64,000 nt of DNA from Antedon bifida (taxonomy: Eukaryota > Echinodermata > Crinoidea > Comatulida > Antedonidae): the NCBI GenBank assembly GCA_963402885.1, contig OY727094.1, positions 12,712,501-12,776,500 on the forward strand. Direction: 5' to 3'. The translations under genes were made by a program, and so were the position numbers. Below the pieces are notes generated by a model. It was given only the letters and a program-made list of their open reading frames with translations, did not search any database and was not told where the DNA came from. Positions within the stretch are counted from its first letter, which is position 1, and each line of letters opens with the position of its first letter. Positions 59,301 through 61,822 of this stretch are shown one piece after another.

Positions 59301-61822
59301 AGAACATAAGTCAAATGAAAATCACCCACTACACCATGTATATGATTTTTAACACGTTCACTGCCACGGCGTATTTATACGTCAAAAATTGCGTGTCGCT
59401 ACTTGCCAAGACGTAATACTACGTCAAAATCGTAGCACTTTTGTATTGTATGTAGAATCGCTGGCAGTGGTGATTGGAACAGGAATTATCGCATGGCAGT
59501 TTATGAATGATGTACGTAAACGATAATCTAAAAATAAATGTCATATGTTTGTTTGTGTTTATTCCCTCATGCATTGAATATGGTTGATACGATGGCGCCC
59601 TCACACTCAATATAATCATCTCAAACATGTCATAAATTGCGCTAATAGTAAATAAAAATAATAATGCACATGGACAATGACGTATGAGCGTGGACAATGA
59701 CGTATATGAACAGTTTGACCGATTTTAGCGCGGAAAATCCCCGACGTATATTTACGTTCCTGGCAAAGTCAATAAAATTGTTGGACCATTGCCAGTGACG
59801 TATTTATACGTCTTAACGGTTTTTCCCGCCATCGTATTTTGAATGACATCATGATAGTCTGTGACCAGATGTTACACTTTCAAACTGTAATTTAATATGT
59901 AAACGGGACTTGGCACTGGGACAGAAATTACGGAAAATGCCTTGGCAGTCAATGTGTTAAGGTCTGGCAAACGACTACGTAGTACACGTTGCAGAACAAA
60001 TAGATATCTAAATTCATTCGTCCCTTTTTCCATCAGAGCTTTCAATGATAAATACTGTTAATAATTTTATTGTACAACTCTTTATTTTTTATTGTATTAC
60101 TTTTCATTTTATTATTTTTACTTTGTATGTTATATGTTATGTAAGCAATTGTGCCTGTCAATATTTTCCGCAAGGACCAAATAAATCCGAATCTATATCT
60201 GAAATATTTCACCAGAAACTATAATATAATATAATAAACTTTATTGAACATACGCCTTTAAATCGGCGGTAACTCGGCTACAGCAATGGTTTTGTTTTAT
60301 TTATATATTGTTTTCAATTAGTATCGGCCGTATTCACGACAACAACGAAGCCCGGATGGAAGACCATTGTTATTTGTTGGTATGAAACAAAGCCGTTCAA
60401 ATTATATAGCTAATAACCTTTGATAAAAATAGCTTTCACGGGAGGTTCTTTTGTGCTAGAGCTGGGCCGGCCGGCCGGCTGTAATACGATCTGTTCACGC
60501 ATGACTGCTTCCGACACACGATACTACCAATGCTAACTATACCCCACCGCATTGAACAGATGAAAAATGCCTAAAAATAATGGTATCGTCCAATGTCAAG
60601 CTCATCGCGATGTTTGTTGCGATGTCATCGCGATGACGGAAAATCGCGCTTCCTTCGCGATATCATCGTGACTTCGCGATGTCTTATAACGACAGGCTCC
60701 CTAAAATTTTGTTTTACAACTATACTGTTTAAAACATAAAAGTGTACAGCCTAAACAGAGGCTCTCATTTTCATCATTTTTTTATACATTCTTTTAATCA
60801 AATATTCATTTTAAATTTCAAGACCTAAAATAAGGCAAGTGGACAGACAAAAAAAAAAAAAAAAAACACAAAAAAAAACTACGCTCTTTTGAATAATCCC
60901 CCACGAATAAACGCCCCCATAGAACATAATTTGGATTAAACAAAGCTCCCTCTCCTCCTATTTCCTTGAGTAAACGAAAATATACAGTAAATGAAGTCAA
61001 AGAATAAAACAAATAAAATATGTATGCCAGCAAACAGATGAGAAGTGAGAGAGGATTCTTCCAATGTACTTTACCCACATCTAGGATATTAAAAAGGTAC
61101 AATAAAGAAGACTACCTTTTAGGAAGTTGTTCATTATGTTCAAATATAATTAATATGCTTGCAAATTATTCTCTGCATTTCTTTAATTTTAAAACAATCT
61201 AGCTGTCCATTTTTTCATTTTAAACAGCTAAATATAATATGAATTAGTATACATGGATGCCTTATATTTAACACAGACCGGGTAGTGGGATATTATACTA
61301 CAAGCGATGGGGTACAGAGGACCATAGAGCAAAGACCAAAGCTTTCAAGGCACATTCCGTAGAACAATAATGCTCTTATGAGCAAATGTAATTTGGTTTT
61401 ATCTACAGTAATTATAAGCTGTAATTTGTTGAAATGTGCCACAATTATATTTGGCAAACCTGTCATTAAAAAATATAAACTAATGTATTGTATTTGTTGT
61501 ACTGTATTAATGTAAATCATTAAAATAATGAATAAGGTTTAAGATGAGTGAAACGATTTTGTATCTATAATTACAACATTAAATCAGACAATCTTTACTA
61601 CTCCAATTTGTAGATTTTATGAAAATTTAATCAAAACTTTTTAAATTGGAAAAAAGGGTAAATATTTTGTTAAAATTATACATAATTACTTGAAACACTT
61701 AAATACAAGTGTGCATGACTTACCTTGTCTGCAACATTCACATCTGCTCCTGTTTCAATCAGGCACATACATATGCTGCTGTGACCAGCTTGGGCAGCAT
61801 AAGGCAAAGGTGTTCTTTCATA
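16865..61822 (-). CDS. ROCO-family protein: ankyrin repeats, Death domain, Roc GTPase, COR, two DED-like domains (5' partial, 23 exons in window)
   Basis: The joined exons total 3,516 nt (1,171 codons plus stop), with compatible phases at all 22 junctions and GT/AG borders. Domains by residue of the visible part: ankyrin about 1-170, linker, Death domain about 182-264, Roc about 295-600 (P-loop GLENVGKTS near 303, WDFGGQ near 476, GTHYE near 556), COR about 600-965, linker, two DED-like domains about 1,000-1,171. Roc-COR proteins are large GTPases that dimerise through COR. Death and DED domains recruit apoptosis and immune adaptors, and ankyrins bind partners, so a cytoplasmic signalling role is inferred. 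The N-terminus lies beyond the right edge. Oddities are a long Ser/Lys-rich insert between G1 and G3, a non-standard G4 (THYE), and an internal exon duplication. Neighbouring introns are filled with mobile DNA. Sure of the family, less sure of the exact DED call. Confidence 0.92.
17656..17691 (-). CDS. ROCO gene exon 22: acidic linker
   Basis: A 36-nt exon (phase 1 to 1) encoding [11 protein letters not shown]. It was accepted because it joins exons 21 and 23 in frame with consensus borders. Confidence 0.7.
17777..17842 (-). CDS. ROCO gene exon 21: linker
   Basis: A 66-nt exon (phase 1 to 1) rich in Ser, Asn and Gln ([16 protein letters not shown]). Supported by splice sites and phase only. 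Confidence 0.7.
18031..18247 (-). CDS. ROCO gene exon 20: end of COR
   Basis: A 217-nt exon (phase 0 to 1): [19 protein letters not shown], then [13 protein letters not shown]. It likely ends the COR dimerisation domain and begins a basic linker. Confidence 0.85.
18487..18576 (-). CDS. ROCO gene exon 19: COR-B strand and acidic linker
   Basis: A 90-nt phase-0 exon: [20 protein letters not shown], then [10 protein letters not shown] near copy with intact splice sites lies at 19,423-19,506. Confidence 0.82.
18815..19096 (-). CDS. ROCO gene exon 18: COR-B
   Basis: A 282-nt phase-0 exon: [11 protein letters not shown], then [20 protein letters not shown] and [11 protein letters not shown], the beta-rich COR-B pattern around a (F/Y)xPxxLFxR motif. 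Confidence 0.9.
19178..19308 (-). pseudogene. Decayed copy of ROCO exon 17
   Basis: The sequence follows exon 17 (LDKKLLQH) but has extra bases after CAGCAT that shift the frame into stops. The donor is also altered. Confidence 0.7.
19423..19506 (-). other. Spare copy of ROCO exon 19 with intact splice sites
   Basis: 84 nt, phase 0 to 0, acceptor ATTGCAG and donor GTAAGC. It encodes [20 protein letters not shown], then PQPSTCKK, two codons shorter than exon 19. It lies between exons 17 and 18, so inclusion would keep the frame but place the acidic linker inside COR. Confidence 0.75.
19676..19831 (-). CDS. ROCO gene exon 17: COR-A
   Basis: A 156-nt phase-0 exon encoding [18 protein letters not shown], then a hydrophobic helix and [10 protein letters not shown], the classic end of COR-A. 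It follows a 4.2-kb intron. Two decayed or partial copies of this exon lie downstream. Confidence 0.9.
20112..20191. repeat. 80-bp imperfect palindrome (foldback)
   Basis: CAGAACCTCCTGTAAGCGG opens the left arm, and the right arm ends CCGCTTACGTGAGGTTCTG. About 20 of 24 bases pair. The left end is preceded by TA. CAGAACCTC with a TA flank resembles the TIRs of pogo/Tigger elements, and a pogo-like relic lies 250 bp away. Confidence 0.7.
20430..20870 (-). pseudogene. Relic of a pogo/Tigger-like transposase N-terminus
   Basis: On the minus strand one frame reads [20 protein letters not shown], the first helix-turn-helix of CENP-B/pogo transposases. After a frameshift comes [12 protein letters not shown], then [18 protein letters not shown], matching the second (CENPB-type) DNA-binding domain. 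Stops and frameshifts are frequent and no DDE catalytic part was found. It lies in the ROCO intron between exons 16 and 17. Confidence 0.5.
21302..22610 (+). repeat. Dispersed 1.3-kb repeat, copy 1 (plus)
   Basis: It runs from ATCTATATATAAATTATGG to a GC-rich imperfect hairpin (GGGGGAGCGAGCAAAGCGAG, then CTCACCCTCTAG). It matches the reverse complement of 30,823-32,247. The interior carries several AATAAACGCC(T/C) motifs. No coding capacity is seen. The CTAG end after a hairpin is compatible with a Helitron-type 3' end, but TC at the other end is not evident. Confidence 0.85.
22611..24062. other. ROCO intron: AT-rich with a degenerate tandem pair
   Basis: ACCTTTAACCTTGACCCC near 23,371 and GTTTGACCTTGACCC near 23,521 begin two related segments of about 150 bp. 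No exon or ORF can be supported. Confidence 0.5.
24063..24248 (-). CDS. ROCO gene exon 16: COR-A
   Basis: A 186-nt phase-0 exon: [17 protein letters not shown], then [17 protein letters not shown], the winged-helix-like core of COR-A. Confidence 0.9.
24456..24704 (-). CDS. ROCO gene exon 15: Roc end and start of COR
   Basis: A 249-nt phase-0 exon. It carries the last Roc helix ([17 protein letters not shown]), then [19 protein letters not shown], the WxxxxxxL helix that begins COR. Confidence 0.9.
25126..25284 (-). CDS. ROCO gene exon 14: Roc G4 region
   Basis: A 159-nt phase-0 exon. [12 protein letters not shown] is followed by [20 protein letters not shown] sits where ROCO proteins normally carry THxD or TKxD, so the guanine-contacting Asp is replaced by Glu. 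Confidence 0.9.
25593..25682 (-). CDS. ROCO gene exon 13: Roc core strand
   Basis: A 90-nt phase-0 exon encoding [20 protein letters not shown], the hydrophobic strand and loop after switch II. Confidence 0.88.
26297..26472 (-). CDS. ROCO gene exon 12: Roc G3 motif
   Basis: A 176-nt exon (phase 1 to 0). After a basic helix it reaches [24 protein letters not shown] is the DxGGQ switch II motif of Roc GTPases. Confidence 0.93.
26898..27011 (-). CDS. ROCO gene exon 11: Roc insert, second twin exon
   Basis: A 114-nt exon (phase 1 to 1) with [13 protein letters not shown] matching exon 10, then [13 protein letters not shown]. The pair looks like an exon duplication that lengthened the G1-G3 loop. 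Confidence 0.82.
27394..27507 (-). CDS. ROCO gene exon 10: Roc insert, first of two twin exons
   Basis: A 114-nt exon (phase 1 to 1), low complexity and basic, ending [10 protein letters not shown]. It has the same length, phase and C-terminal motif as exon 11. Confidence 0.8.
27825..27928 (-). CDS. ROCO gene exon 9: post-P-loop segment
   Basis: A 104-nt exon (phase 2 to 1). The start at 27,928 (after CATAG) was chosen over the acceptor 26 nt downstream because only it restores the phase. It gives [17 protein letters not shown], the usual start of switch I in animal ROCO proteins. Confidence 0.85.
28442..28607 (-). CDS. ROCO gene exon 8: Roc P-loop (G1)
   Basis: A 166-nt exon (phase 1 to 2). 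It encodes a helix ([16 protein letters not shown]) leading into strand [28 protein letters not shown] is the GxxxxGK(T/S) nucleotide-binding loop. Confidence 0.93.
29095..29343 (-). CDS. ROCO gene exon 7: Death domain
   Basis: A 249-nt exon (phase 1 to 1). The product follows the six-helix Death-domain pattern: [14 protein letters not shown] in helices 2-3, [10 protein letters not shown] (the conserved W), and [19 protein letters not shown] at the end. Death domains form homotypic complexes with adaptors in cell-death and immune signalling. Confidence 0.88.
29744..29779 (-). CDS. ROCO gene exon 6: linker
   Basis: A 36-nt exon (phase 1 to 1), product [11 protein letters not shown]. It was accepted because its phase and splice sites join exons 5 and 7 exactly. 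Too short to recognise on its own. Confidence 0.7.
30228..30321 (-). CDS. ROCO gene exon 5: end of the ankyrin region
   Basis: A 94-nt exon (phase 0 to 1) starting [12 protein letters not shown], an ankyrin-type loop, followed by a charged helix ending EILAILS. Confidence 0.85.
30823..32247 (-). repeat. Dispersed 1.4-kb repeat, copy 2 (inverted)
   Basis: This is the reverse-complement copy of 21,302-22,610. It starts CTAGACGGTGAGCTCGCTTC and ends ATAATTTATATATAGAT. The inner part (about 31,730-31,970) differs from copy 1 by an insertion, so the copies are not a simple recent inversion. It sits in the intron between exons 4 and 5. Confidence 0.85.
32760..32870 (+). repeat. Penelope-like terminal fragment with a hammerhead-like string
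   Basis: CTCCTGAGGACGATCAAAG, then CATATTGATCGAAACGTCGAG, forms a six-base-pair stem (GATCAA/TTGATC) between CTGAGGA and GAAACGTC, the arrangement of a hammerhead core. It continues into AACTCAACAGTTTTTTTCAG and ATGGTGTACCGCAAACTTG, which also occurs in the palindrome at 45,627-45,715. Penelope-like elements are known to carry hammerhead motifs; the link here is inference, and one extra C sits before the stem. Confidence 0.45.
32986..33102 (-). CDS. ROCO gene exon 4: degenerate ankyrin repeat
   Basis: A 117-nt phase-0 exon. [20 protein letters not shown] keeps the ankyrin start, but the second helix is longer and ends in KKNK. It is likely a capping or divergent repeat. The donor is GTTAGT. 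Confidence 0.85.
33103..36829. other. ROCO introns around exon 3, no further gene
   Basis: AT-rich DNA on both sides of exon 3 (34,013-34,111). Near 36,540-36,615 a segment ending GGAAATAAATG and (ATG)n looks like the 3' tail of a LINE, but no coding part was identified with it. Confidence 0.45.
34013..34111 (-). CDS. ROCO gene exon 3: ankyrin repeat
   Basis: A third 99-nt, one-repeat exon ([18 protein letters not shown], then [11 protein letters not shown]), phase 0, with consensus splice sites. One exon per repeat suggests growth of the ankyrin region by exon duplication. Confidence 0.92.
36830..39700 (+). mobile_element. Decayed LINE relic (CR1/Jockey-like), plus strand
   Basis: Traces occur in order. 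ORF1-like protein is at about 36,840-37,330 ([13 protein letters not shown], then [15 protein letters not shown]). The endonuclease end is near 37,925 ([10 protein letters not shown]). RT fingers are at about 38,560-38,740. RT motif A is at 38,872 ([10 protein letters not shown], then [14 protein letters not shown]). Motif C is at about 39,030 ([11 protein letters not shown]). The piece between motifs A and C carrying the PQG motif is deleted, and stops are frequent. It lies in the ROCO intron between exons 2 and 3 in antisense orientation to the gene. Confidence 0.75.
39763..40636. mobile_element. TTAA-flanked MITE (piggyBac-like ends)
   Basis: Both ends are TTAA. The left end reads TTAACCCCTTCTCTGCG and the right end, in reverse complement, TTAACCCTTTCACTGCG. 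The left part has two palindromes of the type TACCCGGTA(C/A)TACCGGGTA. TTAA plus CCCTTT-type TIRs fits non-autonomous piggyBac elements. The 100-codon ORF across its right edge is not a gene. Confidence 0.75.
40637..42627. other. ROCO intron between exons 2 and 3, remainder
   Basis: AT-rich, with the LINE/SINE-like tail described separately and an A-run at about 42,052-42,071. No exon is supported. Confidence 0.5.
41740..41965 (+). repeat. RTE-LINE/SINE-like 3' tail with CA microsatellite
   Basis: GTGACCTTGACCTATGACC, then TTTGGTGAGAATCAGATG, ends in GCTGTTCACACACACCC and a (CA)n run. The TTTGGTGARAATC...GTTCAC(A)n end is common in RTE-type retrotransposons of invertebrates. No ORF accompanies it. 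Confidence 0.4.
42628..42726 (-). CDS. ROCO gene exon 2: ankyrin repeat
   Basis: A 99-nt phase-0 exon encoding one canonical 33-residue ankyrin repeat ([18 protein letters not shown], then [10 protein letters not shown]). It is separated from the previous exon by a 19-kb intron filled with transposons. Confidence 0.93.
43245..43860. repeat. Foldback element with arms of about 80 bp
   Basis: Left arm (43,245-43,325) reads TTATTGTTGATACAAAAAAA, then GCGGGAGAGTAAAGAGATG and ACACGAAATAT. The right arm (43,785-43,860) is its inverted near-copy. The 460-bp centre has no ORF. Target duplications are unclear. Confidence 0.8.
44838..44925 (+). repeat. Left TIR and subterminal repeats of the 15.9-kb structure
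   Basis: GGGAGCCTGTCGTTATAAGA, then CATCCCGATGTCACGATG and TCATCGCGATG, with a further TTCGCGATGTCATCGCA. TAA precedes it. Confidence 0.85.
44926..46252. other. Interior of the 15.9-kb structure left of the Gypsy element
   Basis: Apart from the 33-bp palindrome, a 12-bp perfect inverted repeat (ATTTAGTTACCG...CGGTAACTAAAT, 45,310-45,341) and CTCCCGATTTTTTT repeats are visible. The ORF at 44,884-45,180 has no recognisable content. Confidence 0.5.
45627..45715. repeat. Perfect 33-bp inverted repeat with 23-nt loop
   Basis: Arm 45,627-45,659 (TGATATAAAGTTTGCGGTAC, then ACCACGTGTGTTA) is exactly complementary to 45,683-45,715. The loop contains GTTCTGAAAAGAAC, a second small hairpin. The arm sequence matches the tail of the Penelope-like fragment at 32,760-32,870. 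Confidence 0.95.
46258..46437 (-). repeat. 3' LTR of the Gypsy element
   Basis: 180 bp, identical by eye to 50,721-50,900. Preceded on the plus strand by ATTAT. Confidence 0.95.
46438..46455 (-). promoter_or_regulatory. Polypurine tract of the Gypsy element
   Basis: On the element strand AAAGACTGGGGGAGG ends exactly at the 3' LTR, where plus-strand DNA synthesis would be primed. Confidence 0.8.
46478..50698 (-). CDS. Gag-Pol polyprotein of the Ty3/Gypsy element (1,406 codons, gag internally deleted)
   Basis: Start chosen at ATG 50,698 ([11 protein letters not shown]); the longer frame begins inside the LTR. The gag N-terminus ([19 protein letters not shown]) jumps at about residue 79 to a region before two zinc knuckles ([10 protein letters not shown] and [14 protein letters not shown], about 100-141), so the middle of gag appears missing. 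Protease is near 225 (MADTGCQSC). RT runs from about 430 to 620 ([10 protein letters not shown] and CVDDAILW with catalytic aspartates). RNase H follows from about 710 ([15 protein letters not shown]). Integrase spans about 975-1,145, with an HHCC finger (HAAHQG to CNDC) and D, D, E residues (CADFF, SSDGG, CRAEVG). A GPY/F-like module follows near 1,230 and a Pro/Thr-rich tail ends the protein. No stop or frameshift is present. Confidence 0.95.
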   Translation of the reverse strand: MPAVTCPIDGCLYTTPDNLGDAIVAALLTAHASSHSASNQTKVERVKRPSISSAGTSEEWDYFLSRWNEYAEATKITGKASSSYRQLQKQHTKIGSDPICTYCGNKGHGAKSSPTMRRQVCPAYGKTCSKCGIKHHIESVCRSSSRKGDANSTTALCTTFHADMVVARPLALGHHIYDDLNDTWIRKKAGPHPFTKLMVQALPEDYQALGYNLSQSTQKIEALVMADTGCQSCLAGTDILRRLQMKVTQLLPVSMKMKAANNGGITILGAAILRYSGVDELGKTVTTRQVTYITESSEKIFLSREACIALGIVSKSFPMISETPRSVPMTTTLSAQELETITCKCPLRKAPPPMPNKLPCEPTDGNRKRLENFLLEYYASSTFNVCEHQPLPLMKVKPMKLMIDPEAKPVAHHTPVPVPLHWREAVKAGIDQDVRLGVIEPVPVGEPVTWCHRMVICAKKNGKPRRTVDLQSLNAHATRETHHTQSPFQQARLVPANKKKTVFDAWNGYHSIPILQEDRHFTTFITPWGRYRYCVAPQGYIASGDGYTRRYDEIVSDFPDKTKCVDDAILWSDNLEQSFFQAAKWLDVCGKNGITLNPSKFTFGQDTVEFAGFEISPTSVRPCKKYLNAIMEFPTPKNISDIRSWFGLVNQVAYAFSVADRMIPFRQLLKPGTPFEWNNNLQHIFEESKLIIVSEIEEGVRIFNNMRPTCLATDWSKTGIGFWLLQKHCECPSTIPFCCSTGWKITLVGSRFTSSAESRYAPVEGEALAVTYALEKARYFVLGCNDLTIAVDHKPLLKIFGDRSLEDIPNGRLRNLKEKTLRYRFRMIHIPGARHRAADSISRHPCGPKNVLTPVLTDEANLTNLNNMETTSPVFCLRTDDVDSTSESVDQQLLTFSSMALDDLQCITWDKVKLETNSDDNMANLLTIIELGMPHSRHELPGMLREYFSIRENLSSIDGVILYKDRIVVPPRLRQDVLKSLHAAHQGVLSMIARAESSIFWPGITKDIQAYRERCNDCNRMTLSQPAAPPYPPMYPRYPFQCLCADFFHHKGHSYLVIVDRYSNWPIIEKASEGAQGLIATLRRVFMTFGICDELSSDGGPEFTSGNTQEFLKSWGIHHRLSSVAFPHSNCRAEVGVKTAKRLITNNTGPHGELDTNAFQQAILQYRNTPDPITKTSPAICVFGRPIKDLIPILESKYLPHPTWQSTLEDREMALRNRHMHSAKYWTQHTRRLPPLIVGDLVRVQNQTGPHPTKWDKTGTVVEVRQFDQYMVRVDGSGRITLRNRRFLRKYIPVYQPELKRTISEDLRFLPVKQAPALIAPTPAHSPTDITPPQSIPAPLANQPSATDRTTKASTGTVPLPECHPTAADKTLTKPPTETVPVQPVVVPRRSDRKRQPPLRYGFEDN
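50721..50900 (-). repeat. 5' LTR of the Gypsy element
   Basis: 180 bp, followed on the plus strand by ATTAT. An ORF can be read back into the LTR, but the likely Gag start is the ATG at 50,698, just inside it. Confidence 0.95.
51147..51167 (-). terminator. Polyadenylation signals of the BEN gene
   Basis: AATAAA occurs at 51,167-51,162 and 51,152-51,147 on the minus strand, 47-67 bp downstream of the stop. Confidence 0.55.
51214..52908 (-). CDS. BEN gene exon 3: repeat region, BEN domain, stop
   Basis: 1,695 nt, phase 0, acceptor TTTAAAAACAG at 52,909. It contains the 33-bp repeats and the whole BEN domain. Confidence 0.85.
   Translation of the reverse strand, partial: ETTVVTAQTPPLVVIPDAQSQTPPPIVTASQEKTSPKPAQQKTPPTPSQQKTSPAPAQQKTSPTPAQQKTSPTPAQQRTSPTPAQQNMHHTPAQQHTYPAPAQQNTYPAPAQQNTYPAPAQQHTYPAPAQQNTYPAPAQQNTYPAPAQQHTSPTPAQQNTSPTPAQQQNTSPTPAQQQNTYPAPAQQHTYPAPAQQHTSPTPAQQNTSPTPAQQQNTSPTPAQQQNTYPAPAQQHTYPAPAQQNTSPTPAQQNTYSAPAQQHTYPAPAQQNTYPAPAQQNTSPTPAQQNTSPTPAQQQNTYPGQQNTYPAPAQQNTYPAQQNTYLTPAQQQNTYPAPAQQNTYLTPAQQNTYLTPTQHISPDHFNSPPSDTSSINTPVYHPTPTYPPRRILSDLSNAQSSFSRYNTQSTKTPKQLILALTKPPSPAIHPASDNLFYIGNTRQETMEYVKYSTVFSHSSSAISLTQNLMSAMIAPEVMARSNLKGGTHYSKGVPTLYSTLNKKIMDAIKSQVYTEYPGLNTKNGADLVLRTAINAKCRHHRHHLNKIQNSRRTPTPDITDDNNVN
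51214..53753 (-). CDS. BEN-domain protein with a Pro/Gln tandem-repeat region (3 exons, 587 residues)
   Basis: Exons 53,753-53,741, 53,330-53,275 and 52,908-51,214 join in frame (1,764 nt with stop) through GT/AG borders. The start codon is the ATG at 53,753. After a short helix ([14 protein letters not shown]) comes a long PAQQ(N/K/H)T(Y/S)P repeat of about 350 residues, then a Ser/Pro linker. The C-terminal BEN domain, about 465-565, shows [37 protein letters not shown] and [16 protein letters not shown] domains bind DNA or chromatin partners and occur in transcriptional repressors. Two AATAAA signals lie 47-67 bp past the stop. The gene sits inside the 15.9-kb TIR structure, so it may be transposon cargo or a trapped host gene. 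It is intact, unlike the neighbouring transposase. Confidence 0.82.
51838..52830. repeat. 33-bp coding minisatellite, about 30 units
   Basis: The plus-strand unit is close to GCTGGGCTGGTGCTGGATAC, then GTGTTTT. Variants insert an extra CTG (36 bp), drop part of a unit, or swap GGATAC/GGAGAC. The unit is a multiple of 3 and has no stop in several frames, so long ORFs (up to 386 codons) appear on both strands; only the minus frame joined to the BEN domain is believed. Confidence 0.95.
53275..53330 (-). CDS. BEN gene exon 2
   Basis: 56 nt, phase 1 to 0, acceptor TTTTAG and donor GTAATG. It encodes [18 protein letters not shown], probably a short coiled-coil helix. Confidence 0.75.
53741..53753 (-). 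CDS. BEN gene exon 1 (coding part)
   Basis: ATGTTTTTGTCTG then GTAAGT, giving MFLS and the first base of Asp. The only supporting evidence is an ATG in phase next to a consensus donor. Confidence 0.65.
53754..54360. other. Upstream region of the BEN gene
   Basis: Presumed 5' UTR and promoter; no TATA box at a convincing position. Overlapping ORFs on both strands (53,758-54,129) have no recognisable content. Confidence 0.35.
54363..55657. mobile_element. 1.3-kb element with ~190-bp inverted ends and TA flanks
   Basis: The left end GTTGGGGAGCCAGAAAGGG and its continuation (GGGATGCTTGGTCAGTACAG near 54,477) recur inverted at 55,500-55,657, ending GGCTCCCCAAC. Both ends are flanked by TA. Inside, a direct repeat around ACTCAGAAGAC(T/C)CATAT occurs at about 54,578 and 55,404. 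There is no transposase. TA duplication suggests a non-autonomous Tc1/mariner-like element. Confidence 0.85.
57256..57288 (+). repeat. Inverted repeat before transposase exon 2
   Basis: AAATGAATTACGCTACTTCT, then AGTAAGCTTCAG. It matches, inverted, 57,838-57,870 at about 28 of 31 positions. It lies in intron 1. Confidence 0.8.
57838..57870 (-). repeat. Inverted repeat after transposase exon 2
   Basis: GTTGAAGCTTACTAGAAGTA, then ACATAATTCATTA, the inverted partner of 57,256-57,288. It lies in intron 2, so the pair brackets exon 2. Confidence 0.8.
58640..59348. other. Interior of the 15.9-kb structure right of the transposase
   Basis: AT-rich, no ORF or repeat I can support beyond the transposase poly(A) signal. 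Confidence 0.4.
59349..59960. mobile_element. TTAA-flanked MITE with ACGTATTTATACGT palindromes
   Basis: The left end TTAACACGTTCACTGCCA and the right end (reverse complement TTAACACATTGACTGCCA) form TIRs with TTAA at both borders. Near both ends GGCGTATTTATACGTC or GACGTATTTATACGTC occurs, a near-palindrome. TTAA duplication suggests a piggyBac- or Kolobok-type MITE. The minus ORF at 59,697-59,419 is incidental. Confidence 0.78.
60599..60701 (-). repeat. Right TIR and subterminal repeats of the 15.9-kb structure
   Basis: Inverted match to the left end, with CTCATCGCGATG, GCGATGTCATCGCGATGACG and CTTCGCGATGTCTTATAACG before the terminal GACAGGCTCCC. TAA follows. Confidence 0.85.
60705..61723. 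other. ROCO intron right of the 15.9-kb structure
   Basis: A-runs near 60,850 and an AATAAACGCCCCC motif near 60,905 of the kind found in the dispersed repeat at 21.3/30.8 kb. No exon. Confidence 0.45.
61724..61822 (-). CDS. ROCO gene exon 1 of the visible part: ankyrin repeat
   Basis: This 99-nt phase-0 exon encodes one 33-residue ankyrin repeat ([14 protein letters not shown], then [11 protein letters not shown]). The acceptor is TTTTTAG and the donor is GTAAGT. Proline replaces the usual histidine of TPLH. Earlier exons must lie to the right of the window. Confidence 0.9.

Larger units (their letters stand above)
44838..60701. mobile_element. 15.9-kb structure with terminal inverted repeats and TAA flanks (large DNA transposon, host of nested elements)
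   Basis: The left end GGGAGCCTGTCGTTATAAGA and the right end are inverted copies. The first 24 bases are identical and about 49 bases match with a few changes. Both ends are flanked by TAA (44,835-44,837 and 60,702-60,704). Subterminal copies of a TCGCGATGTCATCGCG-like string occur at both ends, as expected for transposase binding sites. Inside are a DDE transposase gene, a BEN-domain gene, and later insertions: Gypsy 46,258-50,900, a TA element 54,363-55,657 and a TTAA MITE 59,349-59,960. Without these about 9.3 kb remains. TAA duplication and GGG ends recall PIF/Harbinger, but the transposase is not of that type. That this is one element is inference from the paired ends. Confidence 0.65.
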
